A stretch of 56,820 nt of DNA, from contig CAMIIO010000014.1 of the NCBI GenBank assembly GCA_946221065.1, forward strand, positions 1 through 56,820. Reading direction: 5' to 3'. This stretch comes from an uncultured Rothia sp. Its GTDB lineage: Bacteria > Actinomycetota > Actinomycetes > Actinomycetales > Micrococcaceae. Shown here in pieces: positions 43,964 to 52,510 of this stretch (the stretch's first letter is position 1; every line of letters begins with the position of its first letter). The notes beneath the pieces are model-generated. The model was not told the DNA's origin and searched no databases. It saw nothing but the letters and a program-made list of their open reading frames with translations. A program made the position numbers and the translations under genes.

Positions 43964-44824
43964 ATGACAGAGAATCAGCACCCCACAGACAATACCGAAC
44001 ACGTCAACACCACCGAGCCGCAGCCTCTTGCCGGCAGAACCATCGCTATTACTGCCTCACGCCGCGTTGCAGAACAAGCAGAGGCATACATCCGCAGGGG
44101 AGCCGCTGTATTCCTTGCCCCCACCGTCCGGATTGTTCGCACCGATGATGACGAACAACTCGAAAGCGAAACCCGTACCTTCCTTGTCAGCCCACCGAAC
44201 GTATTTCTTGTAGCCACCGGCTACGGGCTGAACTCCTGGCTTGACGCCGCAGAAAACTACGGGCTACGTGAGCAGGTGCTCACCGCACTCGCCGACGCCG
44301 AGATCCTGGTTCGCGGTGCCAAAGGCAGGGGAGCGGTGCGCGCGCTTGGCTTAGAAGATCAAGGCATGGCAGCTATTGAAACCACCGAGTCCTTAGTTGA
44401 ACTCGCCATCGAACGCGGCGTAGCAGGAAAAACCGTGGCTATCCAGCAACACGGCAAGCCCGATCCCGCACTCACTCGCCGTTTAGAAGAAGCCGGAGCA
44501 ACCGTCACCGAGGTACGCCCTAACCGTTGGGAAGAGCCGCTAGAACCCGAGCTGGTTGAAGAGCTTATCCGTCGTCTCATTGCCGGGGAAATTGACGCCG
44601 TCACTTTCACCGCTGCTCCTGCCGCCGAATGCTTGCTGGATCGCGCTCGCGAACTGGGTGTGTTTGATGAGCTGACGGAAGCACTGAAAACACAAACTAC
44701 CGTGGTGGTTGTTGGCCCGGTGACTGCTGAGCCTTTTGATGCGTTGGAGATTCCGGTGGTTGCCCCCGAGCGGTTTCGTATGGGGGCAATGGTGAAAGAA
44801 CTGGTATCTGCGTTGAATCGGTAG
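43964..44824 (+). CDS. Uroporphyrinogen-III synthase-like protein
   Basis: A 286-residue protein of the HemD family, which closes the tetrapyrrole ring in haem synthesis. LAGRTIAITASRRVAEQAEA begins the first lobe; FLVATGYGLNSWLDAAE, ILVRGAKGRGAVRALGL, IQQHGKPDPALTRRLEEAGA and AVTFTAAPAAECLLDRA follow the two-lobe fold. ATG at 43964 (AGAGGT before it) is chosen over 43901 because the leader there is not conserved-looking. No other haem gene is nearby, so the role is inferred from the fold; actinobacteria also have HemD-like regulators. Confidence 0.8.
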   Translation: MTENQHPTDNTEHVNTTEPQPLAGRTIAITASRRVAEQAEAYIRRGAAVFLAPTVRIVRTDDDEQLESETRTFLVSPPNVFLVATGYGLNSWLDAAENYGLREQVLTALADAEILVRGAKGRGAVRALGLEDQGMAAIETTESLVELAIERGVAGKTVAIQQHGKPDPALTRRLEEAGATVTEVRPNRWEEPLEPELVEELIRRLIAGEIDAVTFTAAPAAECLLDRARELGVFDELTEALKTQTTVVVVGPVTAEPFDALEIPVVAPERFRMGAMVKELVSALNR

Positions 44825-45104
44825 TCTAAAAATTGGGGGAGGAGGGCTGAGGAATTTTTACATGAAGAAATTGCGTGGAGAAAAATTTTAAGAGACTGAA
44901 ATAACAAAAACTAGGGGGATTTGTAGAACAATATGAAGAATTAATAAGCGTGCTTTTTTGCGATGCGACAGCCGTGAAAGGTTCAAACTAGCTTCTGACT
45001 AGGGGATTTACGGCTTTTTATAAGTAATTCAATAAATGAATTTGAGTATTTTGAAGAATTTTCCCATGAGACTCTTTTGGTTGCTGGCGACTCCGCGTAG
45101 ACTG
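44825..45104. other. AT-rich spacer with hairpin element
   Basis: No gene is visible. It contains a terminator-like hairpin: GCCGTGAAA (44971-44979) pairs with ATTTACGGC (45006-45014), followed by TTTTTA. Its loop includes TTCAAACTAGCTTCTGACTA, close to a stretch at 56776-56797. It might end hemD transcription 150 bases downstream, or be the end of a small RNA. Confidence 0.5.
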
Positions 45105-45126
45105 TAAGTTATCCGTTAGTAACTTA
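45098..45126 (+). promoter_or_regulatory. Promoter and operator of DUF2316 gene
   Basis: TAGACT (45098-45103) is a fair -10 box, 17 bases after a weak -35 TTTTGG (45075-45080). An inverted repeat TAAGTTA (45105-45111)/TAACTTA (45120-45126) with 8-base spacing lies just after it, where a repressor would block transcription. Confidence 0.45.
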
Positions 45127-45152
45127 TTCCGGCGGCATCTAAGGAGTCCCTC

Positions 45153-45467
45153 ATGAGACTAACTCGTGCAGAGCGAGACAAAACTGCCCGCGAATTTGAA
45201 GAAAACCTTCAGCGCAGTGGCTTAACTTTCGACGAATTACGAGATCTCACAGGCCTATCAGAGAGCCGTTTTATCAAGGCGTTTTTGGTTATGGAACGCG
45301 GCACCGACCCTGCAGATATCTGGCTCATACGAGATCTTCTGGAAAACGCCGTCCGTCATAAAGGGATAGACCCCGTGCCCTTTACCGTGCTCCCCGAAGA
45401 AAATCGCGACGATAACGCTCAGCAGTTCGAAACTTTGTACCGCCACCGCACCCACATTGCCGCATAG
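45153..45467 (+). CDS. DUF2316 family protein
   Basis: A 104-residue protein: MRLTRAERDKTAREFEENLQ, then LTFDELRDLTGLSESRFIKA, which looks like a helix-turn-helix, and DPADIWLIRDLLENAV. It matches the DUF2316 family of small, probably DNA-binding proteins. AAGGAG stands before ATG at 45153. It could bind its own upstream inverted repeat. Confidence 0.8.
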   Translation: MRLTRAERDKTAREFEENLQRSGLTFDELRDLTGLSESRFIKAFLVMERGTDPADIWLIRDLLENAVRHKGIDPVPFTVLPEENRDDNAQQFETLYRHRTHIAA

Positions 45468-45529
45468 CTAGGTTCTGCGCGAAGAGCTGGAATACTGAGG
45501 AACAACACTCTTCGGGAAAGGACGCTCTA

Positions 45530-46299
45530 ATGCGAAAAATTGCCGGCACCCCGCTTTGGCTAGACCTTGGCAACGATCAGCCACGCAAGGCTCAAGAGTT
45601 CTATTCGGCTCTCTTTGGCTGGGAATTTGAAGACCGTGGCGAAGAATTTCACCACTATCACCTCATCAAACACAACGGCGGTTACGCTGGAGGGCTCATG
45701 TACTCAAAGACGAGCCCCGAGGGTGGATTGGAGCAGGCGCCCTACCCTAACCACTGGGCAGTATATTTAGGCACCCATGATATTGATGACGTCGTTGCTC
45801 AGGTTTCAGAGCACAACGGAACACCTATCTTCGGACCCGTGCGAGTAGGGGAGGTAGGTACCATGGCGCTTGTGAAAGACCCTGCCGGTGCGGAATTGGG
45901 ATTTTGGCAACCCGGAACCATGCACGGGCAAGCCCGGCACGCCGGTCTGGTTTGAGCTGATGACCCGCGATTATGACGCCGCCCTCCCGTTCTACCGTAA
46001 AATTTTTTGGCTGGGAACCGGAGGAAATGGACGGCGCCGAGAAATCAGGTTTCCGTTACTCCACTAACTTCCCGTCGCAACGCGCGTCGGCTGGTATCTG
46101 CGAGGCACAGAATATGCTACCGGACGACGTTCCCTCTCACTGGCGAGTGCTTTTCCAGGTCGAAAATACCGACGACGCCGTGGTACGCGCCGTCGAACTG
46201 GGTGGTGCGTTGCTGGATGAGGTTCAAGATTCCCCCTTTGGCAGGTTGGCTCGTCTTAAGGATTCAACCGGTGCCCCTTTTATGGTTATCGCCAGCTAG
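45530..46299 (+). pseudogene. VOC/glyoxalase-like protein, frameshifted
   Basis: Two VOC modules are split over three frames. Frame one (45530-45955) reads GTPLWLDLGNDQPRKAQEFY and FGWEFEDRG to MHGQARHAGLV. A shift near 45925-45945 leads to VWFELMTRDYDAALPFYRKI, and a run of six T (46001-46008 region, five would keep frame) shifts to FGWEPEEMDGAEKSGFRYST, which runs to the end. Comparison with the intact gene at 51675-52472 shows that the whole protein, about 255 residues, would be present if these two shifts were repaired. Homopolymer sequencing error can explain only the T run. Confidence 0.8.
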
Positions 46300-46314
46300 T
46301 TGCCGGTGTCGGGG

Positions 46315-46863
46315 CTACACTTCGTCGGCGTCGATTACGCCTTGAAGCATTGCCGGATCGATGTCGGTTCCTTCGCGAATAACAGCTAACCCGCCGGTCG
46401 ATTCCAAAATCACGCACTGTACTTGGTCAAGATGTGCAATGCCGGCTCGTCGAAGCGCGCCGTACACTTCCATCCGGGTGAGGTGGGTTCGGCGCATATT
46501 GCGCTCCAGGAATTTACCGTGCGCCACGATAACGCGTGGGCTGGCCTTCATGCTCCGAATGCCGGTGAGGTGCTGGGCTTCACCGAAAATGAGTTCAAGA
46601 AACATGAGGATTCCTAGCCCAATAATGCCGGACGCAAGGGTGGGCGGGTGCCCAATAATCACACGGCCGGCTACGGCGCCGAACATGATGATAACGACGG
46701 CGTCAAACCCGTTCCAGCCGGAGAGGACTCGTACGCCAAATACTCGGACAAACAATAGGAATGAGAGATAGATTCCTATCGCGGAGAGCATGACGATAGG
46801 GATTCGCCACGGTTCAATTCCGAGCATTTCTATGTAGGTGTGTATTCCATTGGGTGGGGTCAT
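46315..46863 (-). CDS. DUF421 (YetF-type) membrane protein
   Basis: A 182-residue protein. Three hydrophobic segments (about 19-42, 50-72 and 78-96, FDAVVIIMFGAVAGRVIIGH) precede a cytoplasmic DUF421 domain with SPRVIVAHGKFLERNMRRTH and VILESTGGLAVI. The function of the family is unknown. It is convergent with the frameshifted VOC gene, 15 bases away, and transcribed alone. Confidence 0.85.
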   Translation of the reverse strand: MTPPNGIHTYIEMLGIEPWRIPIVMLSAIGIYLSFLLFVRVFGVRVLSGWNGFDAVVIIMFGAVAGRVIIGHPPTLASGIIGLGILMFLELIFGEAQHLTGIRSMKASPRVIVAHGKFLERNMRRTHLTRMEVYGALRRAGIAHLDQVQCVILESTGGLAVIREGTDIDPAMLQGVIDADEV

Positions 46864-47015
46864 GGAAGTTCCTTCTTTTGCTGCGCCGGGTGTGGATAGT
46901 TCTACTGTAATTGTGTGGATCCAATTAAGAATGGTTTGTTACCTTTGAGGCTTCAGCTAAGGCATACGTTTTGTGGTAGAAAGAAGTGCATACCCTGGCA
47001 GTGAAAGGCTTTCCT

Positions 47016-47561
47016 ATGACGTCAACTTCTTCTTCTATTCCCGCTGATACTAAAGACTGGACGGTTGTATTGCGCCAGGGCTGTGAACAGTGTGGTTTCA
47101 CTCCGGATTTTCCATACTCGGAGGTGTCGGAACGTTTACAGGCTCTCATTCCGGCGGTAACAGAGATATTTGAACGTCCCACCGAGGAGCTCGTTTCCCG
47201 CCCGGACGCTACTACCTGGGCTCCTGTGGAGTATTTGGCTCACAGTGCGGAGGTCTGTGAGGTGATGATGGATAGATTGCAGTTGATGTTGGTGCAGGAT
47301 AATCCACAGTTCCCTAGTTGGGATCAGGACGCCGCGGCGGTGGATGGTGCTTATTTAGAGCGCCCGTTGGGTCATGTAAAACGTGATGTGTTGACAAATC
47401 TGCAACATGCTTCAACTGAATTTGAGAAGGTTCCGGCTGATTTGTTGAGCCGTGCGGGAACGCGAGGGGATGGAGGGAAATTCACTATCCGTACCCTGGC
47501 TGAGTATTTTGTACATGATGTGGAGCATCATGTGTTTTTTGATCTTGTTGCCGAGCGCTAG
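47016..47561 (+). CDS. DinB-like protein
   Basis: A 181-residue protein of the DinB four-helix fold. Candidate metal-binding His residues are in LAHSAEVCEVMMDRLQLM and VHDVEHHVFFDL. ATG at 47016 follows AAAGG by eight bases; a GTG at 46986 is the alternative. Such proteins are thiol-dependent or metal-dependent enzymes of unknown substrate. Confidence 0.75.
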   Translation: MTSTSSSIPADTKDWTVVLRQGCEQCGFTPDFPYSEVSERLQALIPAVTEIFERPTEELVSRPDATTWAPVEYLAHSAEVCEVMMDRLQLMLVQDNPQFPSWDQDAAAVDGAYLERPLGHVKRDVLTNLQHASTEFEKVPADLLSRAGTRGDGGKFTIRTLAEYFVHDVEHHVFFDLVAER

Positions 47562-47639
47562 TGGGTGTTGGGAGCGGTAAATACTAAAGAGGTCTTCATC
47601 TCTTTAAATGGATGGATGTCTACACAATGTGAGAGATGA

Positions 47640-47989
47640 TATCGCTCTGATTAGGAAAAATGCTATTTTCTTTATATTCCTAGCCAGAAATTTATAAAAA
47701 TATCTCTAATTATCGTTCAAAAGTTTTCCTGTCTGTAGACTATTTAGTGGCTTTTTGTAGGTAAAGTAGGGCTATGTCTTGGGTAAATAAAGTTCGCACC
47801 TTGAACTTACCTAAAACAAAGACCCCACTCTGTGGGATGTGCAAAGGGAAGCACAATGGAAGCTCCTCACCTGTACCTACCGGGCACAAAGCTTGGGGGA
47901 GTTGGGGCTAGTTTCATATGCAACCTTTTGCGCGCAATTCCTCCGATGATTCGGAGGGAAGAATCTCCTCCAAACTACAGAAGGTTGTT
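47640..47989 (+). promoter_or_regulatory. Long structured leader before surface protein gene
   Basis: About 350 bases without a gene of their own. From 47820 several stems can form: CCCCAC/GTGGG (47823-47836), TGTGC/GCACA with a purine loop (47840-47855), and TTCCTCCGA (47938-47946) with TCGGAGGGAA (47951-47960). The GGAGG arm can instead pair with CTCC at 47965-47971, giving two exclusive folds close to the start codon. No known riboswitch family matches by eye. Confidence 0.35.
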
Positions 47990-50900
47990 ATGGCTTCTAA
48001 GTCACAGCGTTTCAACGCAAAGTCACCCTTCGCCAAAGGCTTCCGTAGCGGCGTTGCAACACTCGGTGTTGCCATGGTTGTTACTTCCGGTCTTGGCGTT
48101 GCGACTGTTGCACCCGCCTACGCAGCGTCGAGTGACGTTGTTACCGCTAACGATTCCTCCCAGGTGATTGTTGCTGACGCACTAGCTAACGGCTATATCA
48201 AGTCCAGCACCGATGCCACCAATGCGGCAAACACTCTTTCCGGTCGTGCATTCCTCTCTAATCACGGCACCCCCGCAACCATGTCTAACGGTAACCAGCC
48301 TGTTCCCGAGGGCACCACCGTATACATGCAGTGGATTGATACCGATGGTGCCGTTTCACCTATCTACTCGGCTAAAACCACCAACCAGCTCTCCCAGAGC
48401 AACGGTAGCCAGGTTGGTCCCGGAGCCTACGCATTTGACCTGCGTGAGGGCTGGACCGACGCTAATGGCACGAAGCACGTTTACAGTGCTAAGGGCGCAC
48501 AGCAGTACCGTCTCTTTATTCCGGATTACACCGACACCGAGGGCAATAAGGTCACCATGCTGCGCCAGGTTGGCGGCTTCTTCCCCTCCACCTTTGTGGG
48601 TTCATCTACAAACAGTAACCTTGGTCAGTTCCCGCTTTTGGGCACTAACATGCAGCGCACTGCAATCTTTATGAACGTGGTTCCTCAGGGTGACTATATG
48701 ACTGCACCGCAGTCTGAATGGAAGATTGACTCTGAGGGCCCTATTACTAGCCCTGCACTTTCTCTGTCTACTAGAAACACCATCTCCGGTAAGGTATGGC
48801 TCGAAACCGGCGCTGGCGACTACGCTAACTCGGCTACTGGGCCTAACCAGAACTCCGCTGATCCTTCGGTGGAAGGCTACCGCGTAATTATCTCTGCCCT
48901 TTCGCAGGAGGGTATTGATGCTTACAAGGCTAACGTGGAGTCTTTGCCCGACGCCGAGCGTCCTGCAGCTGCTAAGGCACTTTTGCAGGCTCACCCTGAG
49001 TACATTTCTCAGACCGTCGTGGCTACAACCGACGACCAGGGCCGTTACACCGCACGCTTTGATGATGGCAAGTACGTCGTCGATGACTACGTTTATGCTT
49101 ACGTAGAAGATGCTGCCGGTAACCGTGTGCAGGCATACTCGGGCTACACCAGCCCCGAGTTCCGTGCACCGGACTACAACGGCTCCTGGGTTCCTAACGT
49201 CCAGCCTGGTCAGAACCTCATCCGCAAGCCCATGTGGTATAACGTGAACTTCGCAGTGATTCCTTCCACTGAAACTCACCTGGATGTGACTAACTACGAC
49301 TCCACCGCTAACCCCGCAGCTCCTGGCGATACTGCACAGATTGAGCTTTCAGGTTCTCCGCTTTCACCTTTGGGTAACCGCATTGAGTGGACTGACTCTA
49401 AGGGCAACGTCGTAAAGTCATGCGATCCTATTAATAGCTTCGCGGACGCCACTTCCTGCTCCTTCACCGTTCCTGCTGAAACACCTGATGGGGAAATCTT
49501 CCGCGCCACCTTGTATTCCGGTACTAACGCGGTTTCTGCCGACTCCTTCATCGTTCAGGCATCCGGTGCAACTTCTACCGAGGCGTCAAACACCACTCCG
49601 GTATACACCGAAACCACTGCAGAACAGGGCAAGACTACTACTGTTCCTGCCCCTAAGGATTCTGAAGGAAATGCTCTACCTGACGGCACTACCTTCGCAG
49701 GCGGTAACAATGTTCCCGCCTGGGTAACCGTAAACTCGGACGGCACCATCACGGTTAACCCGGATGCTTCCGTGCCCGTAGGTACTGTTGATATTCCTGT
49801 TGTGGTCACTTACCCGGATGGTTCTTCTGAGACTATTCACGCTCCCGTGGTAGTAACAACTCCCGGCGCTACTGATGCAAGTAAGTTCACTCCTGATTAC
49901 ACCGATACCACGGTAACTGATGGTCAGGGTACTACTATTGCTGCTCCTGTTGCTCCTGAGGGTGACTTGCCTGAGGGCACTACTTTTGCTGGTAGTGATT
50001 TGCCTGATGGTGTGACTGTTGATCCCTCCACTGGTGAGGTTACTGTTGCTGTTGATAATGGTTTGACCGATGGTGAGAATACTGTTTCGGTTGTTGTGAC
50101 TTATCCGGATGGTTCTACTGACACTGTTGATGTTGTGGTTACTCAGAATCCGGCTAAGGATACTGTTCCTCCTGTGGTGACTCCGATTGATGATCAGAAG
50201 GTGACTGAGGGTTCGGCGATTACTCCGGTGACGGTTGAGTCGGATGATCCTTCGGCGTCTGTGTCGGTTGAGGATTTGCCTGATGGTGTGTCGTTTGATT
50301 CTGCTACTGGTGTGATTTCTGGTACTCCGACTGCTGCTGGTGTGTATCCGGTGGTGGTGAGGGTGACTGATTCTGCTGGTAATGAGTCGGTGGAGACGTT
50401 CACTATTGTGGTGGAGGAGAAGGATCAGCCTACTAAGCCAGGTACTGATGCTGAGAGTAACGCTCCCGGTTATAACGCAGGCACCGGTAAGCCCGGTGAG
50501 AGTGTGACTATTCCGCAGACCGGCGATAAGGACGTGCCCGCAGGTACTAAGTTTGAGTCGGATAACCCCGCGGTAGTTGTGGATCCGAATACCGGTGAAG
50601 TGACTGTCAAGATTCCGGCAGATGCTAAGCCCGGTACTGTTATTGAAGGCACGATTACCGTGACTTACCCTGATGGTTCCAAGGATACTGCTGTTGTGAA
50701 GGTTGTTGTTGGTGAGAAGAATCAGCCTACTAAGCCAGGTACTGATGCTGAGAGTAACGCTCCCGGTTATAACGCAGGCACCGGTAAGCCCGGCGGCTCT
50801 ACCACCATCCCGGCACCGACCAACAATAATGGTTCTGCTATTCCCGGTGGTACTACTTACAAGCCTGTAACCGAAGGCTCTGACAAGACCCCTGAATGGG

Positions 50901-51544
50901 CAACTGTTAACCCCGATGGTTCCGTGACTGTAAAGCCCGGCGTCGACGTAACCCCCGGTCACTACGACATCCCGGTCCTCGTAACCTACCCGGACGGTTC
51001 CACTGAGGTTATCAAGGTTCCCGTTACCGTGTGCGAGAAGGATGACTCATCCACTCCTGGCACCGGTGATGGCAATAATGGTAACGGCGAACAGCCTGCA
51101 CCTGTTCAGCCCGGCACTGGCACCGGAAATAACGGTAAGGGCGACCACAATGGCACCCCTGCTAATCCCGGCACTGGCACCGGCGACGGCAACAACGGTA
51201 ACGGCGAACAGCCTGCACCTACTCAGCCCGGTAACAACTCTGGTAACAACTCCGGTTCTAACCAGGACACCAGCGGACAGGCCGCGCCTGTAGCTCCCGC
51301 AGCTCCCGGTGCGAACAACTCAGGAACTTCCACCGGATCTTTCGAGAACGGTTCGGCCCCTGCGTTGGCTCCTGCAGCTGAAGGTAATTGGTCTAATGGT
51401 GCTTCTGCTCCTGCGGCCGAGGCTCCTTCCGGTTCGCTGGCTTACACCGGTGCTTCTGGTGTGGCTATGATTGCTGGCGTTGGCGCGTTGGCAATGGTTG
51501 CCGGTGTTGTTCTGTTGGGCGCTCGTCGTCGTAAGAACAGCTAA
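47990..51544 (+). CDS. Sortase-anchored YPDG-repeat surface protein
   Basis: A 1184-residue wall protein. ATG at 47990 (AGAAGG upstream) gives a signal peptide of 45 residues that ends AYA before ASSD; an open frame from 47918 adds an untypical leader. Residues ~46-500 are a large unique domain. Then come modules with YPDG motifs (four: near 49810, 50100, 50665 and 50990) and one Ig-like He_PIG module (VTPIDDQKVTEGSAITPV and GVISGTPTAAGVYPV). A Gly/Asn/Pro/Gln-rich stalk crosses the wall, and SLAYTGASG, a hydrophobic helix and RRRKNS form the sortase signal, of the LAxTG type used by class E sortases. A likely adhesin; no sortase gene is in the window. Confidence 0.92.
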   Translation: MASKSQRFNAKSPFAKGFRSGVATLGVAMVVTSGLGVATVAPAYAASSDVVTANDSSQVIVADALANGYIKSSTDATNAANTLSGRAFLSNHGTPATMSNGNQPVPEGTTVYMQWIDTDGAVSPIYSAKTTNQLSQSNGSQVGPGAYAFDLREGWTDANGTKHVYSAKGAQQYRLFIPDYTDTEGNKVTMLRQVGGFFPSTFVGSSTNSNLGQFPLLGTNMQRTAIFMNVVPQGDYMTAPQSEWKIDSEGPITSPALSLSTRNTISGKVWLETGAGDYANSATGPNQNSADPSVEGYRVIISALSQEGIDAYKANVESLPDAERPAAAKALLQAHPEYISQTVVATTDDQGRYTARFDDGKYVVDDYVYAYVEDAAGNRVQAYSGYTSPEFRAPDYNGSWVPNVQPGQNLIRKPMWYNVNFAVIPSTETHLDVTNYDSTANPAAPGDTAQIELSGSPLSPLGNRIEWTDSKGNVVKSCDPINSFADATSCSFTVPAETPDGEIFRATLYSGTNAVSADSFIVQASGATSTEASNTTPVYTETTAEQGKTTTVPAPKDSEGNALPDGTTFAGGNNVPAWVTVNSDGTITVNPDASVPVGTVDIPVVVTYPDGSSETIHAPVVVTTPGATDASKFTPDYTDTTVTDGQGTTIAAPVAPEGDLPEGTTFAGSDLPDGVTVDPSTGEVTVAVDNGLTDGENTVSVVVTYPDGSTDTVDVVVTQNPAKDTVPPVVTPIDDQKVTEGSAITPVTVESDDPSASVSVEDLPDGVSFDSATGVISGTPTAAGVYPVVVRVTDSAGNESVETFTIVVEEKDQPTKPGTDAESNAPGYNAGTGKPGESVTIPQTGDKDVPAGTKFESDNPAVVVDPNTGEVTVKIPADAKPGTVIEGTITVTYPDGSKDTAVVKVVVGEKNQPTKPGTDAESNAPGYNAGTGKPGGSTTIPAPTNNNGSAIPGGTTYKPVTEGSDKTPEWATVNPDGSVTVKPGVDVTPGHYDIPVLVTYPDGSTEVIKVPVTVCEKDDSSTPGTGDGNNGNGEQPAPVQPGTGTGNNGKGDHNGTPANPGTGTGDGNNGNGEQPAPTQPGNNSGNNSGSNQDTSGQAAPVAPAAPGANNSGTSTGSFENGSAPALAPAAEGNWSNGASAPAAEAPSGSLAYTGASGVAMIAGVGALAMVAGVVLLGARRRKNS
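50424..50496 (+). repeat. 73-bp direct repeat, copy 1
   Basis: Identical to 50721-50793. It encodes QPTKPGTDAESNAPGYNAGT plus GKPG at the boundary between YPDG modules of the surface protein. Confidence 0.95.
50721..50793 (+). repeat. 73-bp direct repeat, copy 2
   Basis: Identical to 50424-50496, 297 bases away (99 codons), so recombination would remove or add exactly one module in frame. Confidence 0.95.
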
Positions 51545-51584
51545 TGCGGCTGGCTATCTGAATTGATAGCTAACTCTTAGTAAA

Positions 51585-51620
51585 AGAACCCTTCCACTCC
51601 GCGTGGGAGGGTTCTTTTTC
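51585..51620 (+). terminator. Terminator after surface protein gene
   Basis: AGAACCCTTCCAC pairs with GTGGGAGGGTTCT and is followed by TTTTTC, about 40 bases after the stop codon. Confidence 0.88.
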
Positions 51621-51674
51621 GTGTAGATTGAGCCTGTATATACACGAAGAGCCACGTGAGGAAAGGTGCTTGTC

Positions 51675-52472
51675 ATGGCATTTAAACAGGGTGACCCAAT
51701 GTGGGTTGAACTCAATTCGCACGTTTTTGAAGAATCCACGAAATTCTATAGCGAGCTCTTAGGCTGGGAGTTTCAAGATACCGGCGCGGACTTTGGCCAC
51801 TACAACATCATCACCCTCAATGGCGAGCGCATTGGCGGTGCCATGAACTCACTCATGACCCCCAACGGCCTAACCGATACTCCGCAGACTCCCACTACGT
51901 GGACCGTGTACCTAAAAGCAGATAACATCACTGCCTCCGTTGACGCCGCGCAGCAGTCCGGTGCCACCGTAATCTTGCCGCCGATGGAGGTTGGGTCCAT
52001 GGGCAAGATGGCGATTATTGCAGACGGTGCTGGTGCGCCCTTTGGCTTGTGGGAATACGGCGAGGGCTTTAACGGCTCTGTGGTGAATCAGGGCGTGGGT
52101 ACTCCCGCCTGGTTTGAGGTTATGACTACCAATCTGGACACTGCCGTGCCCACTTACAAGGCTCTTGGCTGGAAGTTGAGCTGGATGGATGATTCCCCGG
52201 TTCGCTATGGCATGAACGCTACCGGTGAGGAGCAGGCTACCGCCGGTATCTGCGATGCGTCCTCGTTCTTGCCGGAGGGCACGCCGTCGTTTTGGCGCGC
52301 CTATTTTACGGTGGCTAATACCGATGCCTCGGTAGAGAAAATCAAGGGACTGGGTGGCTCTCTTGTAGACGGCCCGGCAGAGACTCCTTACGGTAGGCTC
52401 GCTATCGTAGCTGGACCGGAGGGTGCTCATTTCCAGATTGTTCAGGACGAAAATTTACGGCCCGCTGCTTAA
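51675..52472 (+). CDS. VOC (glyoxalase-like) two-module protein
   Basis: A 265-residue protein with two VOC modules. Module one starts DPMWVELNSHVFEESTKFYS, with LLGWEFQDTGADFGHYNI; module two starts TPAWFEVMTTNLDTAVPTYK, with LGWKLSWMDD. Such proteins bind a small molecule, often with a metal, but the exact substrate is open. ATG at 51675 follows GAGGAAAGG. It is the intact relative of the broken gene at 45530-46299. Confidence 0.87.
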   Translation: MAFKQGDPMWVELNSHVFEESTKFYSELLGWEFQDTGADFGHYNIITLNGERIGGAMNSLMTPNGLTDTPQTPTTWTVYLKADNITASVDAAQQSGATVILPPMEVGSMGKMAIIADGAGAPFGLWEYGEGFNGSVVNQGVGTPAWFEVMTTNLDTAVPTYKALGWKLSWMDDSPVRYGMNATGEEQATAGICDASSFLPEGTPSFWRAYFTVANTDASVEKIKGLGGSLVDGPAETPYGRLAIVAGPEGAHFQIVQDENLRPAA

Positions 52473-52510
52473 AACTTCAATCCCAATTTTTGAATTACTA
52501 GGAGAATAGA

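Noticed and set aside
47832..48167. 111-residue plus frame overlapping the surface protein start
   Set aside because: It is in a different frame from the signal-peptide gene and looks like a translation of leader plus shadow.
49676..50962. 428-residue open frame opposite the surface protein gene
   Set aside because: Its protein is Arg/His/Ser/Thr-biased text typical of the reverse of a repetitive gene; the plus-strand gene has a signal peptide, modules and sorting signal. No binding site.
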